Positions 22,980-33,354 of a DNA stretch of 64,000 bases are shown here, piece after piece. Each line of letters starts with the position of its first letter. Positions within the stretch are counted from its first letter, which is position 1. The stretch covers positions 27,991,060 through 28,055,059 of the forward strand of contig OW203768.1 in assembly GCA_934045905.1 (NCBI GenBank), written 5' to 3'. The DNA comes from Leuctra nigra (lineage: Eukaryota; Arthropoda; Insecta; Plecoptera; Leuctridae). The position numbers and the translations under genes were made by a program. A model generated the notes under the pieces. That model searched no databases and had not been told where the DNA came from. It worked only from the letters and a program-made list of their open reading frames with translations.

Positions 22980-24080
22980 ATGGCTGTGGACTTGGAGAAA
23001 TGCGCGAACAAATTCAACGATGTGGTAAATAGAGGACGCATCATCTGTATGTGGGAGGTCGGACGCCCGCGTGAAGAAATCGTCTTGACCATCGGTAAGT
23101 CTGATTATTTATTAAATGAAGCTTAACCTACATTTTCTACCTATATGCACCTATATTTACAATCCAAAATTGTCTACAGGATGCGCGAAAACGACGGTAA
23201 ACAAATGGATACGGCGATGGCAAATGGAGGGAGCGGAGGGCCTCAAAGATAAGCCAAGGTCGGGCACGCCGCGGGTCACGACAGAAGAAGAGGATTCACT
23301 ATCCTGGCCGCGGCATTCGCGTCGCCATTGACATCGGCCACATCCAGACAGGCTGAATTAGGCGTAGATGTGTCCCGGTCAACTTACAGAAGGCGGCATC
23401 ACGAAGCAGGCATTTTCCATCATCATCCAGCATCGTCACTCAATCTGACAGCACGGCACCGTCGTGATCGACTCGCATTTGCAAATCGCTACGTAAATAA
23501 ACCGCAAGCCTTCTGGGACCGGGTTGTCTTCTCGTCGGATGAAGACGGGCCAAACTACCTCTGGCGTCCTCGCAATACTAGGTATTCAGCGGAACACGTT
23601 ACCTCCAGATACCGCAGTGGGCGGATCAGCGTGGCGTTCTGGGGGTGGATGTGTTCTGCTTTCCCCGGAGAAATCTGTCATTTGAGCTCCCGGATGGACG
23701 CCGACGAGTATTGTGGGGTGCTGGAGGAGGTCTTGCTTCCCTCCGTCCGTGCAGCTTTCCGGTCCCGAGTCCGGTTTGTTCAGGACAACAGCGCGGCGAA
23801 CATTACGCGCGACTGGTTCGCTGTCCACGATCGGAGGTTAAAACTGATTCAGTGGCCCGCAAAGTCTCCCGATCTGAACCCCATCGAGAACCTGTGGGCT
23901 CAGATGGTGCGAGACTGGGATACTCAACAACGGCGAACAGTCGACGAACTCGTTCGCCACGTGGAGGATGTGTGGGCCAGCCTTCAACGAAGGCCTGCGG
24001 GTTGTGGACGATTATTTGGGTCGATGCAGCGCAGGCTCCAGCAGGTGATCCGTGCCGAAGGCGGCTGGACTAAGTATTAA
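22980..24080 (+). pseudogene. Tc1-like transposase, two exons, single frameshift
   Basis: Exon 1 (22980-23094) starts MAVDLEKCANKFNDVV. An 85 bp intron (23095-23179, GTAAGT...CTACAG) interrupts a glycine codon in phase 1, and exon 2 runs to the stop at 24080. The joined N-terminus is a helix-turn-helix (TTVNKWIRRWQ...GLKDKPRSGTPR). The catalytic part follows with the three acidic sites: VVFSSDED, FVQDNSA and SPDLNPIENLW. The spacing from the second Asp to the Glu is 33 intervening residues by my count, one fewer than the classical DD34E. A one-base deletion near 23298 (after EEED) shifts the frame, so exon 2 is split between 23116-23331 and 23328-24080. Otherwise the gene is free of stops, so loss of function looks recent. 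Confidence 0.85.
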
Positions 24081-24319
24081 CTCCAAGAGGCAAGATTTTT
24101 TAAGAAGCAAACTGTCTAGATCTTCATGTAATTATTTTTCCAAAATTCTATTAACCAATGTATGGCAATGTCAACCAAAGAATAAATAATAAATTTAAAG
24201 AATAAATCCGAAGAAAATTACCGATGTGTTCACTTTAATTATTCGATCACTTTCCCCATTCTCAATCCCATTTTCTTATAAGTATTTTAAAGAGTAAAAA
24301 TATCGATCAGTGCATCCGT

Positions 24320-24378
24320 TCGGCAGCGCGCGCAAGCGCCTGTCGATGCCGACGGAAAGATGATCGAACTTGATTATT

Positions 24379-24436
<58 letters not shown>
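24320..24436 (+). rRNA. 18S rRNA 3'-end fragment
   Basis: AAGTCGTAACAAGG, then TTTCCGTAGGTGAACCTGCG and GAAGGATCATTA form the universally conserved 3' terminus of eukaryotic 18S rRNA. Upstream, GATGCCGACGGAAAGATGAT and GAACTTGATTATTTAGAGGA are the 3' side of the last long helix. Only about 115 bp of the roughly 1.9 kb gene are present, so this is a captured fragment and not a functional gene. Confidence 0.93.
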
Positions 24437-24580
24437 CTGTTCTCTCTTTCCCTTTGGAATCGAGCAAACGGATCGCTGGTGCGGCACCCCGCACCCTAAA
24501 CTCTGATCGGGTACGAAGACGCGGTGCGCGGCGTGCCGAGGCGCGTCTTTCCATACCCTAATCGAGCCCAACTCATTGAT
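24437..24580 (+). other. ITS1 fragment (forward)
   Basis: This GC-rich sequence continues directly from the 18S end, as ITS1 would. Its last part (GCGTCTTTCCATACCCTAAT, CGAGCCCAACTC) recurs inverted at 25229-25263. Confidence 0.7.
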
Positions 24581-25228
24581 TTGATTTTTTGCATTTTACG
24601 CGCATTTAAAGCCGAATCTATTCGGTATAACCAAACATTCTAACACTCCCATTCATAATGAAGCAGCTAAGTGAGGTGTCTCCGCAATATTGGAGGTTTT
24701 ACTCACGTAATTGTTGACAGTTTGAAAGTAAAGAACATTGTTCGGAAATAGATTTAAACACTTTATAAGGAGATACAAATTTCTGGAAAACAAAATTCGG
24801 ACACGAGACAAAAATGCATTTGATTATAAGCAAGGCGAAACAAAATGAGCAGAAGAGGTTGGCTTTAATCAATAATTATAATAATCATGAAAATTAAATT
24901 AAGACCAATATTTCAGGTTAAACACCATAGGTCTACGCAGGAATACCAACTACTTTTGGACTTCGCATTGATACCAACGAATGTTTTTGATCAGAATAGA
25001 TTCTCTGATATTGTCAGCTAGGTTTATTGTAGGTCCAATACACCAATCTAAGATGGTTGTTAATAAGTGTTTTTGTGTTACAAAACAGGTACCAGGTGCT
25101 TAGGTGCTTAGGTAACTACCTAAGGTACTAAGAATTTACAGTAGGAAGTCACTAGAAGGACGACACAAAATAATTTGAATTGATAGAAAATATTTTGTTC
25201 AGTTCTTTAGTCTTTTAACAGTTGTATT
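24581..25228. other. No gene recognised (inside the Tc1-like element)
   Basis: AT-rich spacer between the two inverted ITS1 pieces. There is a short duplication GGTGCTTAGGTGCTTAGG near 25095. No coding signal. Confidence 0.4.
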
Positions 25229-25405
25229 GAGTTGGGCTCGATTAGGGTATGGAAAGACGCTGCCGGGGCTCAAACCCCACACATGCCTGTCGCCCGCCCG
25301 CGTCTATAAACCACCTGTCTAGCGCCCGTCGAGCGGAAGCTCTTCCCGGCCGCGACGCAGAACCGAACAGTGCCGCGTGCCGCACTCTAAACCGGCGTCG
25401 TATCA
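25229..25405 (-). other. ITS1-like fragment (inverted)
   Basis: Reading the minus strand, a GC-rich stretch ends in GCGTCTTTCCATACCCTAAT and CGAGCCCAACTC, the same terminal segment as the forward ITS1 piece. The bodies of the two pieces differ, so they may be different parts or versions of ITS1. The flank CCAATCCCATTTTCTTTATA at about 25440 is a direct repeat of the flank at about 24260. Confidence 0.55.
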
Positions 25406-25804
25406 CTCTATGAATCACTGAAATTCCCATTCTCCCATTCCCAATCCCATTTTCTTTATAAGTATTTGAAAGAGTAAAAAGTAATTGGAATGCAAATTTG
25501 ATGATAAGAAAGAAATTGAATTTCATCTTAGTATTCATCCATTCGCTAATGCTCTGCTTGACATCTAATGCAGAAGGGTAGGCCACCCATATGACGCCTG
25601 TGTATTGCGGGTCAAGGCCCACTCCGACCGCCTTGTTCTGAATCTCGCTGTACATTCAACATCATTGCAAAAAAGTTATAGAGTGTTCACTATTACGGTA
25701 TGGAATGGAAGTTATGTTGTATAATGTAAAAATAGTACTAGGATTTTGCTTTATTTATTTGTATTGTATTTGTATTATCCATTGGGTTACAAATGATACA
25801 TATA

Positions 25805-27105
25805 CTAGGAAAACGCTCAGTGTAACGCGTTGATGAGCGAGCACGGAACATGCAACATCCCCAGTCACGATACACAACACGGCACCAGACGATTTTCTCT
25901 GCAACTTTACAATCTCCATATAAATACTCTGGATGAATATCAGATCCATTGTGTCGTGACTTTCCTACATACTTTTTCCAGCTTTTTGACAACCCATACT
26001 AAACTCGTAAAATGACAATTAATACTTGACTGATTGGGCTTACAATGTGTAAAATTTTAGATTCAGTTGGTCTTGATCACCATGTAAAATTTGAACTTAA
26101 GAGGGCTGAGTAGTGATCGTGGCCTTGAAGAGTTTTTTAATCGATTTTTATCAATATCGGTTACCAATGTAATTGTTAACAAAATAGGGCTTTGTACGAG
26201 TATTCAGAACAGTTCAATGAAAATATATTCATAGTTTGGAATAAGTTATTAGTTTTATTTTGTCCAACAGATGTTTAGTGCCATAATTTTACTAATTTTC
26301 GGGAACTTAACATCTGTAGGACAAAGTAAATCTAATAAACCATTACAAGCTATGGAATTATTTTCATTGAACTGTTCTGAATACTCGTACATAGCCTTAT
26401 TTTGTTAACAATTACATTGGTAGAAGATATTGATAAAAATCGATTAAAAAACTCTTCAAGGTCAAACTCACTACCCAGCCGTCTAAATCGAAATATTTGA
26501 TGTCGACTAATCAGAAAATATTATTTAAACTACCAATTGGAGGATTTGGCCTTCGTACTGCATCCGATTTGATATGCTCTAGTTTTATTGTAAATTGTGG
26601 ACTGCTTGGCTGCTCTACAGGCCTTGGAGCAGAAGCTTAAAGAAGGAAGGGATGAAAATGTGTATACATTTAAAATGACACTACTAAAATTGGCAAAAAT
26701 ACCTTAAATGTTGGTACCAATGACCATGCGAAGTTTCAAGTTGATCGGTCAATCGGTTCTAGTTTAAATTTAAAAAATCACAGAAAAAATGGTTTCAAAT
26801 ATGAACCAATGGGAGGATTTGGCTGAAATTTTTTATGATTGGGTACAATATTGGTTGCAATGACTTTGCAAAATTTCAAATTGATCGAACCAACCAATCG
26901 AAAGATAATTTTTCTAAAATTTGAACCAATCACATGATTCCGTTCAAAAACGATCCCAGAGACCGCATAGATTACAGAGTTTGTGTGCAAAATTTCAGAC
27001 CGATTGGTTGTGCGGTTTGACCTCGGCAGTGCCGACAAAAAAAATGAAAAAACACAGATAAAGTGCCATAAGAGTACCGTGGTGACGCTCGCTACGCTCG
27101 CTCAA
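25805..27105 (-). mobile_element. Helentron-like interspersed repeat, longest copy
   Basis: It starts CTAGGAAAACGCTCAGTG with TTGATGAGCGAGCACGG and ends GACGCTCGCTACGCTCGCTC at about 27084-27103. It shares the 57600 copy's interior (TCCAGTCACGATACAC..., TTTGCAACTTT). It is interrupted by the MITE at 26099. No coding capacity. Confidence 0.65.
26099..26485. mobile_element. Nested MITE with long inverted arms
   Basis: Arms of about 150 bp: GAAGAGTTTTTTAATCGATT, GGCTTTGTACGAGTATTCAG and AACAGTTCAATGAAAATA, each inverted in the right arm. The ends are AGAGGGCTGAGTAGTGA and TCACTACCCAGCCGTCT-like. The central spacer is again partly palindromic around ATTTTACTAATTTTCGGG. Confidence 0.8.
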
Positions 27106-27315
27106 TAATAACAATGTTCAATGCGTGTGTTCAGTAATTTCAAGGTGTCAAGATTGACTTGACTGATTCATGTTTGTGTATCGTGTTGGCTTTGGTTTTC
27201 TATTTCCATTGTCTTGTTTTTTTTCTAATTTATTAATGTATTGTTGAAGACAAGATCTTAAAATGTATAAATGTGTTATGTAATTTCTTTCGCTAATTAA
27301 CTAAATGAAGTCTTA

Positions 27316-27542
27316 AGGTGGATTCACACGGCCGTTCCAAACTTCGAGTTTGAAACTCAAGTTTGCTGAAGTTCCGAATCACCGTTCCAAAAACCTTCGT
27401 GTGAACTATGAAAAGATTCGAACTGCAAAGATTGAGTTCCAAACTTTCATAGTTCACACGGGAGTTTTTGGAACGGCGATTCGGAACTTTGGCAAACTTG
27501 AGTTTCAAACTCGAAGTTTGGAACGGACGTGTGAATCCACCT
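27316..27542. mobile_element. Palindromic MITE with TTA duplication
   Basis: TTA at 27313-27315 and 27543-27545. Arms of about 100 bp read AGGTGGATTCACACG at the left and CGTGTGAATCCACCT at the right, then CAAACTTCGAGTTTGAAACT and its complement. A PIF/Harbinger-type MITE just upstream of the BEL gag frame. Confidence 0.85.
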
Positions 27543-27659
27543 TTATTATATTCATGAAAAGTTTTCCCATTCTTCTCAACATTAAATGGTCCCTTTAGCC
27601 GGAGATAAACAGCAAGGATCACAATAATATTATCTTGTCTAAGTTCTTAAACAAGAATA

Positions 27660-29380
27660 ATGTCCACTACCGAAGCACAAATCGAGCAGCAACAAGACAA
27701 GTATAGACTGATAATAAGAGCTTTGAATCATGTAAAGACCCTTACAGCAAACACCACCACTGCCTTACATGTTCAAACACGAATGTCACTTCTGGATACG
27801 AATTGGGATAAATTCCAAGCTGGACACGAAAAAATATGTAATTCGAAATCAGCAGAGAATCTGAGAGCTAAAGCTGGGTTCCCATACTTCGCATCGAATT
27901 CGCTTCCGGTTCGCTTCGCTTTCGCAAAATGGCTACCTTTTAACAAAGGAAATCGTCCATGTTTACATTCGCATGTTCCCGTGTTTCGGTTTCGTTAAAG
28001 TTGAGCCAATTTTAACTTTGACGAATCCGAAACGAAACCGAAACAAGTGAACATGCGAATGTAAACATGGACCGTGTTTCGGATTCGTCAAAGTTAAAAT
28101 TGGCTCAACTTTAACGAAACCGAAACACGGTCCATGTTTACATTCGCATGTTCACTTGTTTCGGTTTCGTTTCGGATTCGTCAAAGTTAAAATTGGCTCA
28201 ACTTTAACGAAACCGAAACACGGGAACATGCGAATGTAAACATGGACGATTTCCTTTGTTAAAAGGTAGCCATTTTGCGAAAGCGAAGTGAACCGGAAGC
28301 GAATTCGATGCGAAGAATGGGAACCCAGCGTAATAGTTACTATACAGAAGACACATATTCAGCCTGCCAAGACTTATATTCAGATACACGAGCCATCATG
28401 CTCGAGCTTTTGTCAGAAATCGTGAAGGAACATGATTCTACTTCTGTTGCTCCTCCAGTTAAGAATCACACTCGTTTACATGCGCTTCCAAAGATCTCTC
28501 AGCCGCAATTTTCTGGTGATTATTTAGCATGGCGTTCATTTCATGATCTATTCTCCTCTATGGTCGGCACAAATACCGAGCTATCTTGTGTCGAGAAGCA
28601 TCACTACCTCAAGACGAGTCTCACAGGAGAAGCAGCTCAACTCATCGCTAATTTGTCAGTATCTCACGAAAACTTCTCATGTGCATGGGCCACTCTCACC
28701 GCTAGATATGAGAACAAAAGAATTATCGTTGATACCCATCTCGACGCCATCATTAAACTTAAACCAATTCAACGTAAATCAGCTTGTGACCTGAAGAATC
28801 TTCTCGCAGTAGTTAAAGAATCTCTTGGAGCTTTGGAATCTCTTAACGTTCCAGTCCAACACTGGGACTACATCATAGTTTACGTAATCGTTCGACGGCT
28901 AGATTCAGAAACTCACGAAGCGTGGGAATTACATCAAGGATCTTCTACAAATCCTGCCACGGTCAAGGAGCTCGAAACCTTTCTTGACGGTCGTATCCGA
29001 GCTTTAGAAGTGATTGAAACTAGGAGCATTATTACGGACAATCCCTCTAAGAGTCGTGAATTCCAAAACTTCCAAACATCAAAGAATTCAACTACAATAA
29101 AATCACACGTTTCATTTCCCATTCAACCATCTTCGAGTAAAGCTCCTTTCAATCTGTCGTGCATCCTATGCAACGCTTCTCACTATCTCATGTAATGTCC
29201 GGACTACAAAGCTAAGAATTCGTCGCAGAGACGCGATGTTCTAGTAGCAAATCGTCTATGCTTCAACTGCCTTGGACATCATCTTTCTAATGTATGTCGA
29301 AACCAAAAGTGTTGTCAAATATGTGGTTCTAGACATCACACGAGCATCCATGATGCAAAGTCAAGCCCGCCATCAACTGC
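27660..29380 (+). pseudogene. BEL/Pao gag-like region with zinc knuckles
   Basis: The N-terminal part (27660-27871, starting MSTTEAQIEQQQDKYR) is broken by the MITE at 27872. The frame resumes after the MITE, and removing the MITE with one TAA duplication keeps the frame in register. The capsid-like part includes LPKISQPQFSGDYLAWRSFH, typical of BEL/Pao gag. After an in-frame stop near 29193, CFNCLGHHLSNVC and CQICGSRHHTSIH give two zinc-knuckle motifs near 29265-29350. It packages RNA in an intact element. Confidence 0.85.
27872..28330. mobile_element. Palindromic MITE inside BEL gag (TAA duplication)
   Basis: TAA at 27869-27871 and 28331-28333. The ends are AGCTGGGTTCCCATACTTCG and its inverted counterpart. 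The interior is a multiple palindrome: CATGTTTACATTCGCATGTT and CAATTTTAACTTTGACGAAT each recur in both orientations, four arms in all. It fits PIF/Harbinger MITEs. Confidence 0.88.
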
Positions 29381-29539
29381 ACCGAATCTCTCAAGTTCGA
29401 ACCTTTAAAGAACCTCTGAAGAACCTCTGAAGAACCTTTAAATGCTTCTCAGAGAGAATCACAATCGAATTCAACCAATGAAACTGCAACAACGTCGTGT
29501 CACGTTTATCCTCATTCCAATGTCAGCCGCGTTCAAGTC

Positions 29540-30060
29540 CTCCTCGCTACCGCTCTAGTTCGGCTAAGATCACCTGAAGGAGAGGAGATCCAAGCTCGCG
29601 CTCTTCTTGATCAAGGATCGGAAATCTAGTTCATCAGCGAATCTCTAGTACAACAGTTAAGTCTCAAGCGCCGTCACGCTGCCATTCCACTCGTAGGAAT
29701 AGGAGCTCAACACTCTGGTAAGACCAACGGGATCGTTACTGTAACTCTTCGGCCACACTTCGACTCTTATTTCGAGTGCAAAGTTTCAGCATACATTCTG
29801 CCAAAGCTCACTGCTCAACTACCATCAAGTATATCTCTCTCTAGCGATTGGCCTCACCTTCGCGGACTGACTCTTGCCGATCCAAGCTTCATGACCCCTG
29901 GAACAATAGATTTAGTCATAGGAGCGGATCTCTATGCCTATCTCCTAAAAAGCGACATAGTTAAAGGGAATTATGATGCTCCTGTTGCTCAAAGCCCTAC
30001 GCTTGGCTGGATCATATCTGGCACTGTCTCAAATCACAATGTAAATACTGGTGATTCTCA
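29540..30060 (+). pseudogene. BEL/Pao aspartic protease region
   Basis: RALLDQGSE near 29595-29625 is the D[TQS]GS-type active-site motif of the retroelement aspartic protease. The following stop (29628, EI*FISESL) breaks it. LVIGADLYAYLL near 29915 and PTLGWIISGTV near 29998 are the conserved segments that follow in BEL/Pao polyproteins. Confidence 0.8.
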
Positions 30061-30449
30061 ACCAGTCCAAGTTTTTCTGTGTTCAGTCGATCATGAACTT
30101 CAGGATTCATTACAACGTTTCTGGGAACAAGAAGAATTTCCTATAAAATCTGAGCAAATTCTTTCATCAGAAGAAGAAGAGTGTGAATCTCACTTCGTCG
30201 CGACACACTCTCGAGTTTCCACTGGAAGGTACATAGTTCGCCTTCCTTTCAAAAGCTCAACTAAAGAACTAGGAGACTCTCGAACATCTGTCATCCGGAT
30301 GCTTGCTCGGATAACAAAACGATTCCCAACTGACACTAAGTTTCATGAACTATATTCAGATTTTCTTCACGAGTATGAAGAGCTTGGGCACATGCATCGT
30401 GTTCAAGACAACGAAGCTGAGCCTCAGGAAGTTTTTTACTTGCCACATC

Positions 30450-31300
30450 ATGGAGTACTGCGCGAATCAAGCGTCACTACTAAACTACGTGTCGTTTTCA
30501 ACGGTTCTTGTCGCACTAGTAGTGGCTTATCTCTTAATGATCATCTTCACACAGGTGAAAAGCTTCAGACTGACCTCGCAGATGTTATTCTTAGATGGAG
30601 ACAATTTAGATATGTCTTTTCTACAGACATCGAAAAAATGTTCCGTCAAATACTTATGCACCAAGATGACTGGAACTATCAACGAATTCTCTGGTCCGAC
30701 AATCAATGGCTACCATACAATACATATCAATTATCTACAGTACGTATGGACTTGCGCCTGCTCCATTTCTAGCAATAAGAGTTCTCAAACAACTTGCATT
30801 GGATGAAGGACATAGATTTCCACTTGCAACCGAAGTAATTCGTCGTGGAACTTATGTAGATGATTCATTCGGGGGAGCAGACACTCTAGATGATGCTCAG
30901 CATGTTGTGCAACAACTTAACGACCTCTGCATGGCGGGCGGCTTCAAGCTACAAAAGTGGATGGCAAACGATCAAGAAGTTATTTCCCCTCTACCTGTTG
31001 ATACTCATGCTCCAATGTCATCTCGTCATCTTGACGGCCATCTTATTTCTAGAGCTCTGGGCTTAGATTGGATGCATGAAGAAGATAAATTTGTATTTTC
31101 AAAACCACAAAACGTGGAGATGACACCGTACACGAAACGAAAGGTTTTATCGGGTATTGCTCAGCTATTCGATCCCCTAGGATGGCTCACGCCGGTGATC
31201 ATTCGTGCTAAGATTCTCATGCAAGATCTCTGGTTACATAAATCTGACTGGGATGACGTATTACCCGATGGATTATCTCAGCGCTGGCAGCAATTCTTAA
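30450..31300 (+). pseudogene. BEL/Pao reverse transcriptase
   Basis: RT motifs in order: KLRVVFNGSCRTSSGLSLND, FSTDIEKMFRQI (first catalytic Asp), TYGLAPAPFLAIRVLKQLA, and the catalytic YVDD at about 30855. This last is followed by SFGGADTLDDA and FKLQKWMAND, the layout of BEL/Pao RTs. A frameshift near 30735 separates the two halves (frame 29891-30772 and frame 30706-31440). Confidence 0.9.
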
Positions 31301-31359
31301 ATCAACTTGATGACATTCCACTAATTTCAATACCCAGGTGGTTGGGTACTTACTCGTCT

Positions 31360-31960
31360 GAATTTCTAGTTAAGGAAATTCACGGTTTCTCTGATGCATC
31401 ACAACAGGCCATGGCTTCAGTTGTTTACATTCGCGTTTAATGTGATGGCAAAGAAACACAAGTCACTCTTATTGGAGCTAAGTCGAAAGTTGCTCCTCTT
31501 AAACGTATGACCATTCCTCGACTCGAACTTTCGGCTGCAGCATTACTCACTCGACAAACCGCTCAAATATGCTCCATATTACAAATCCATGATGTTCCGA
31601 TACATCTATGGACAGACTCGTCTGTAGCACTGACATGGATACGAAGTCCTCCATCAAGATGGAAGGACTATGTACAAAACCGAGTTACTGTTATTCAAGA
31701 CACTTTGTTAACAGCTCGTTGGCATCACGTAGCAGGAAAGGAAAACCCGGCTGACTGTGCTTCACGAGGTCTTTCACCAAAACAATTAAGTGAAGATCCT
31801 CTCTGGTGGCATGGACCAAGCTGGCTCTTACAAAACTCTTTGGATTGGCCCACATCAACTCTAAGTCTGAATTCAAATGTTGACCTTGAAGAAAGGTCAA
31901 TCTTATCTTATCGAGCGGTATTCATCGTTAAAACGTCTATTAAGAATTACGGCGATCTGT
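31360..31960 (+). pseudogene. BEL/Pao RNase H
   Basis: IHGFSDASQQAMASVVY near 31380 holds the first catalytic Asp, PRLELSAA near 31517 the Glu, and IHLWTDSSVALTWI near 31600 the next Asp. An in-frame stop at 31438 (VYIRV*) lies within the domain. HHVAGKENPADCASRG near 31725 is the usual segment following RNase H. Confidence 0.88.
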
Positions 31961-32239
31961 AAAGGTGTAATCAGTCAGATGAAAAGACTCAACACTTCAA
32001 GTCATATGCCATATATTATTACACCCACTGAACTTAATGCAGCTCTACTTTACTGGGTAAAATCAATACAACTGGCTTACTTCAAAAATGAACTTAAAAT
32101 ATACTCTCGGCAGGAAAAGCGCTTCAAAGAACCAATTTTCTCTAAAAGTAAACACCTTTTGTTGATTCTGAAGGTGTCCTCCGAGTTGGAGGTAGGCTGC
32201 GAAACACTCTACTTGATCCTGATACCAAACATCATGATT

Positions 32240-33138
32240 CTTCCACGAAATTCATCGCTTACCAATTTGGTAATTGCCGATGCCCATGAAAAGACTTTTC
32301 ACGGAGGCACGCAAGTCACTGTAGCTTATCTTAGACGATCATATTGGATACTGGGCGGTCGAGCTCCTGTCCGATGTTTCATACTTCGGCGTGTCCGCTG
32401 TGCTCGACATCGAGGCGTTACTGCTCAACAACTAATGGGACAACCACCTTCTACAAGAGTCACGCCATCGAGACCTTTTCTTCACACAGGTGTGGACTAT
32501 GCCGGTCCATTAACATTAAAGAATTGGAGAGGAAGACCTTCAAAATCATATAAAGGCTACATTGTATTGTTCGTTTGTTTCTCTACATCAGCAATTCATC
32601 TAGAGGTTGTAACAGATTACACAACAGATGGGTTCATTGCCGCGTATAAACGATTCACAGGACGACGAGGCATCTGTGCCACACTCTCAAGCGACTGTGG
32701 AACAAACTTGATTGGAGCTGATCGTGAGCTCCAGAGACTATTCGCTGAATCTTCCTCGGAACTAGGTCAAATCGCTAATCTACTAGCAAATGACGGTACT
32801 GAGTGGAAGTTTAACCCTCCTTCTGCTCCACACTTTGGCGGAAAATGGGAAGCTGGCAATCAGTCAAGTTTCACCTTCGACGAGTCATAGGCGACACATC
32901 ACTCACTTACGAAGAACTCTCAACATTGCTTATTCAAATTGAATCTGTTCTCAACTCTCGGCCATTGTGCCCTCTCTCAGATGACCCAACAGATGTTAAT
33001 GCACTTACTCCAGGCCACTTTCTCATTGGATCAGCTATTACAACAATTCCAGAACCTTCTCTTTCGGATATTCCAGTATCAAGACTAAATCGATGGCAGT
33101 TATTACGTCAAATGTTAGATGGCTTCTGGAATCGTTGA
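32240..33138 (+). pseudogene. BEL/Pao integrase
   Basis: A zinc-binding region (HEKTFHGG, then CFILRRVRCARH) precedes the DDE core: HTGVDYAGP (Asp), TLSSDCGTN (Asp) and PHFGGKWEA (Glu). A frameshift near 32855 separates this from the C-terminal part ALTPGHFLIGSA...LNRWQLLRQMLDGFW at 32845-33138. Upstream residues 31877-32240 are the linker. After 33138 no further motif is seen. Confidence 0.9.
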
Positions 33139-33354
33139 TGCGGAATGCGCTAACTGTTCACGACTATTCAATGAAATTGACCAAAGGCCACCGTCTAGAG
33201 ATTTTGTCAGTTACTCAGGAACTAATAAGCTCACCTGAGTTTTTGTGTGCTTCCATTTTTTTATTTCCTTATAGTTTACATTTTCACTTCCACGCAGTAA
33301 AATGTCGCACTGAACCAACTTTTCTCTTCCACACACATCGTGCTACTTTAGAAT
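33139..33354. other. No gene recognised (3' remnant of the BEL element?)
   Basis: Short unique stretch between the end of integrase and the inverted-repeat element. No match to sequence upstream of gag was found, so no LTR is claimed. Confidence 0.35.

Larger units (their letters stand above)
22120..25650 (+). mobile_element. Tc1/mariner-type transposon with captured rDNA
   Basis: TA dinucleotides flank the ends (22118-22119 and 25651-25652). The ends are imperfect inverted repeats of about 110 bp: CAGTGAGATTCAGAACAAGG at the left, and at the right the complement of a version with one change (CAGCGAGATTC). The TIRs happen to be open reading frames, starting at 22115 on plus and 25655 on minus, both reading SEIQNKAV. 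Inside are a palindromic insertion, a Tc1-like transposase gene with one intron and one frameshift, and segments of 18S rRNA 3' end and ITS1. At 3.5 kb it is much longer than a standard Tc1 element (1.3-2 kb), which fits secondary cargo. Confidence 0.75.
27660..33140 (+). mobile_element. BEL/Pao LTR retrotransposon, degenerate
   Basis: The order gag - protease - RT - RNase H - integrase on the plus strand, with the BEL/Pao-type RT motif YVDD and the long peptidase-linked region ahead of RT, identifies a BEL/Pao element. It is dead: a MITE splits gag, in-frame stops occur near 29193, 29406, 29628 and 31438, and frameshifts near 30735 and 32855. No pair of LTRs could be matched. The 3' side is cut by the inverted-repeat element starting at 33355. 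Confidence 0.9.

Noticed and set aside
24320..24436. Functional rDNA locus
   Set aside because: Only the last ~115 bp of 18S and pieces of ITS1 are present, inside a transposon.
27100..27660. 5' LTR and primer-binding site of the BEL element (TGGTCCCTTTAGCC at about 27590)
   Set aside because: No matching 3' LTR could be found, so neither LTR nor PBS is claimed.
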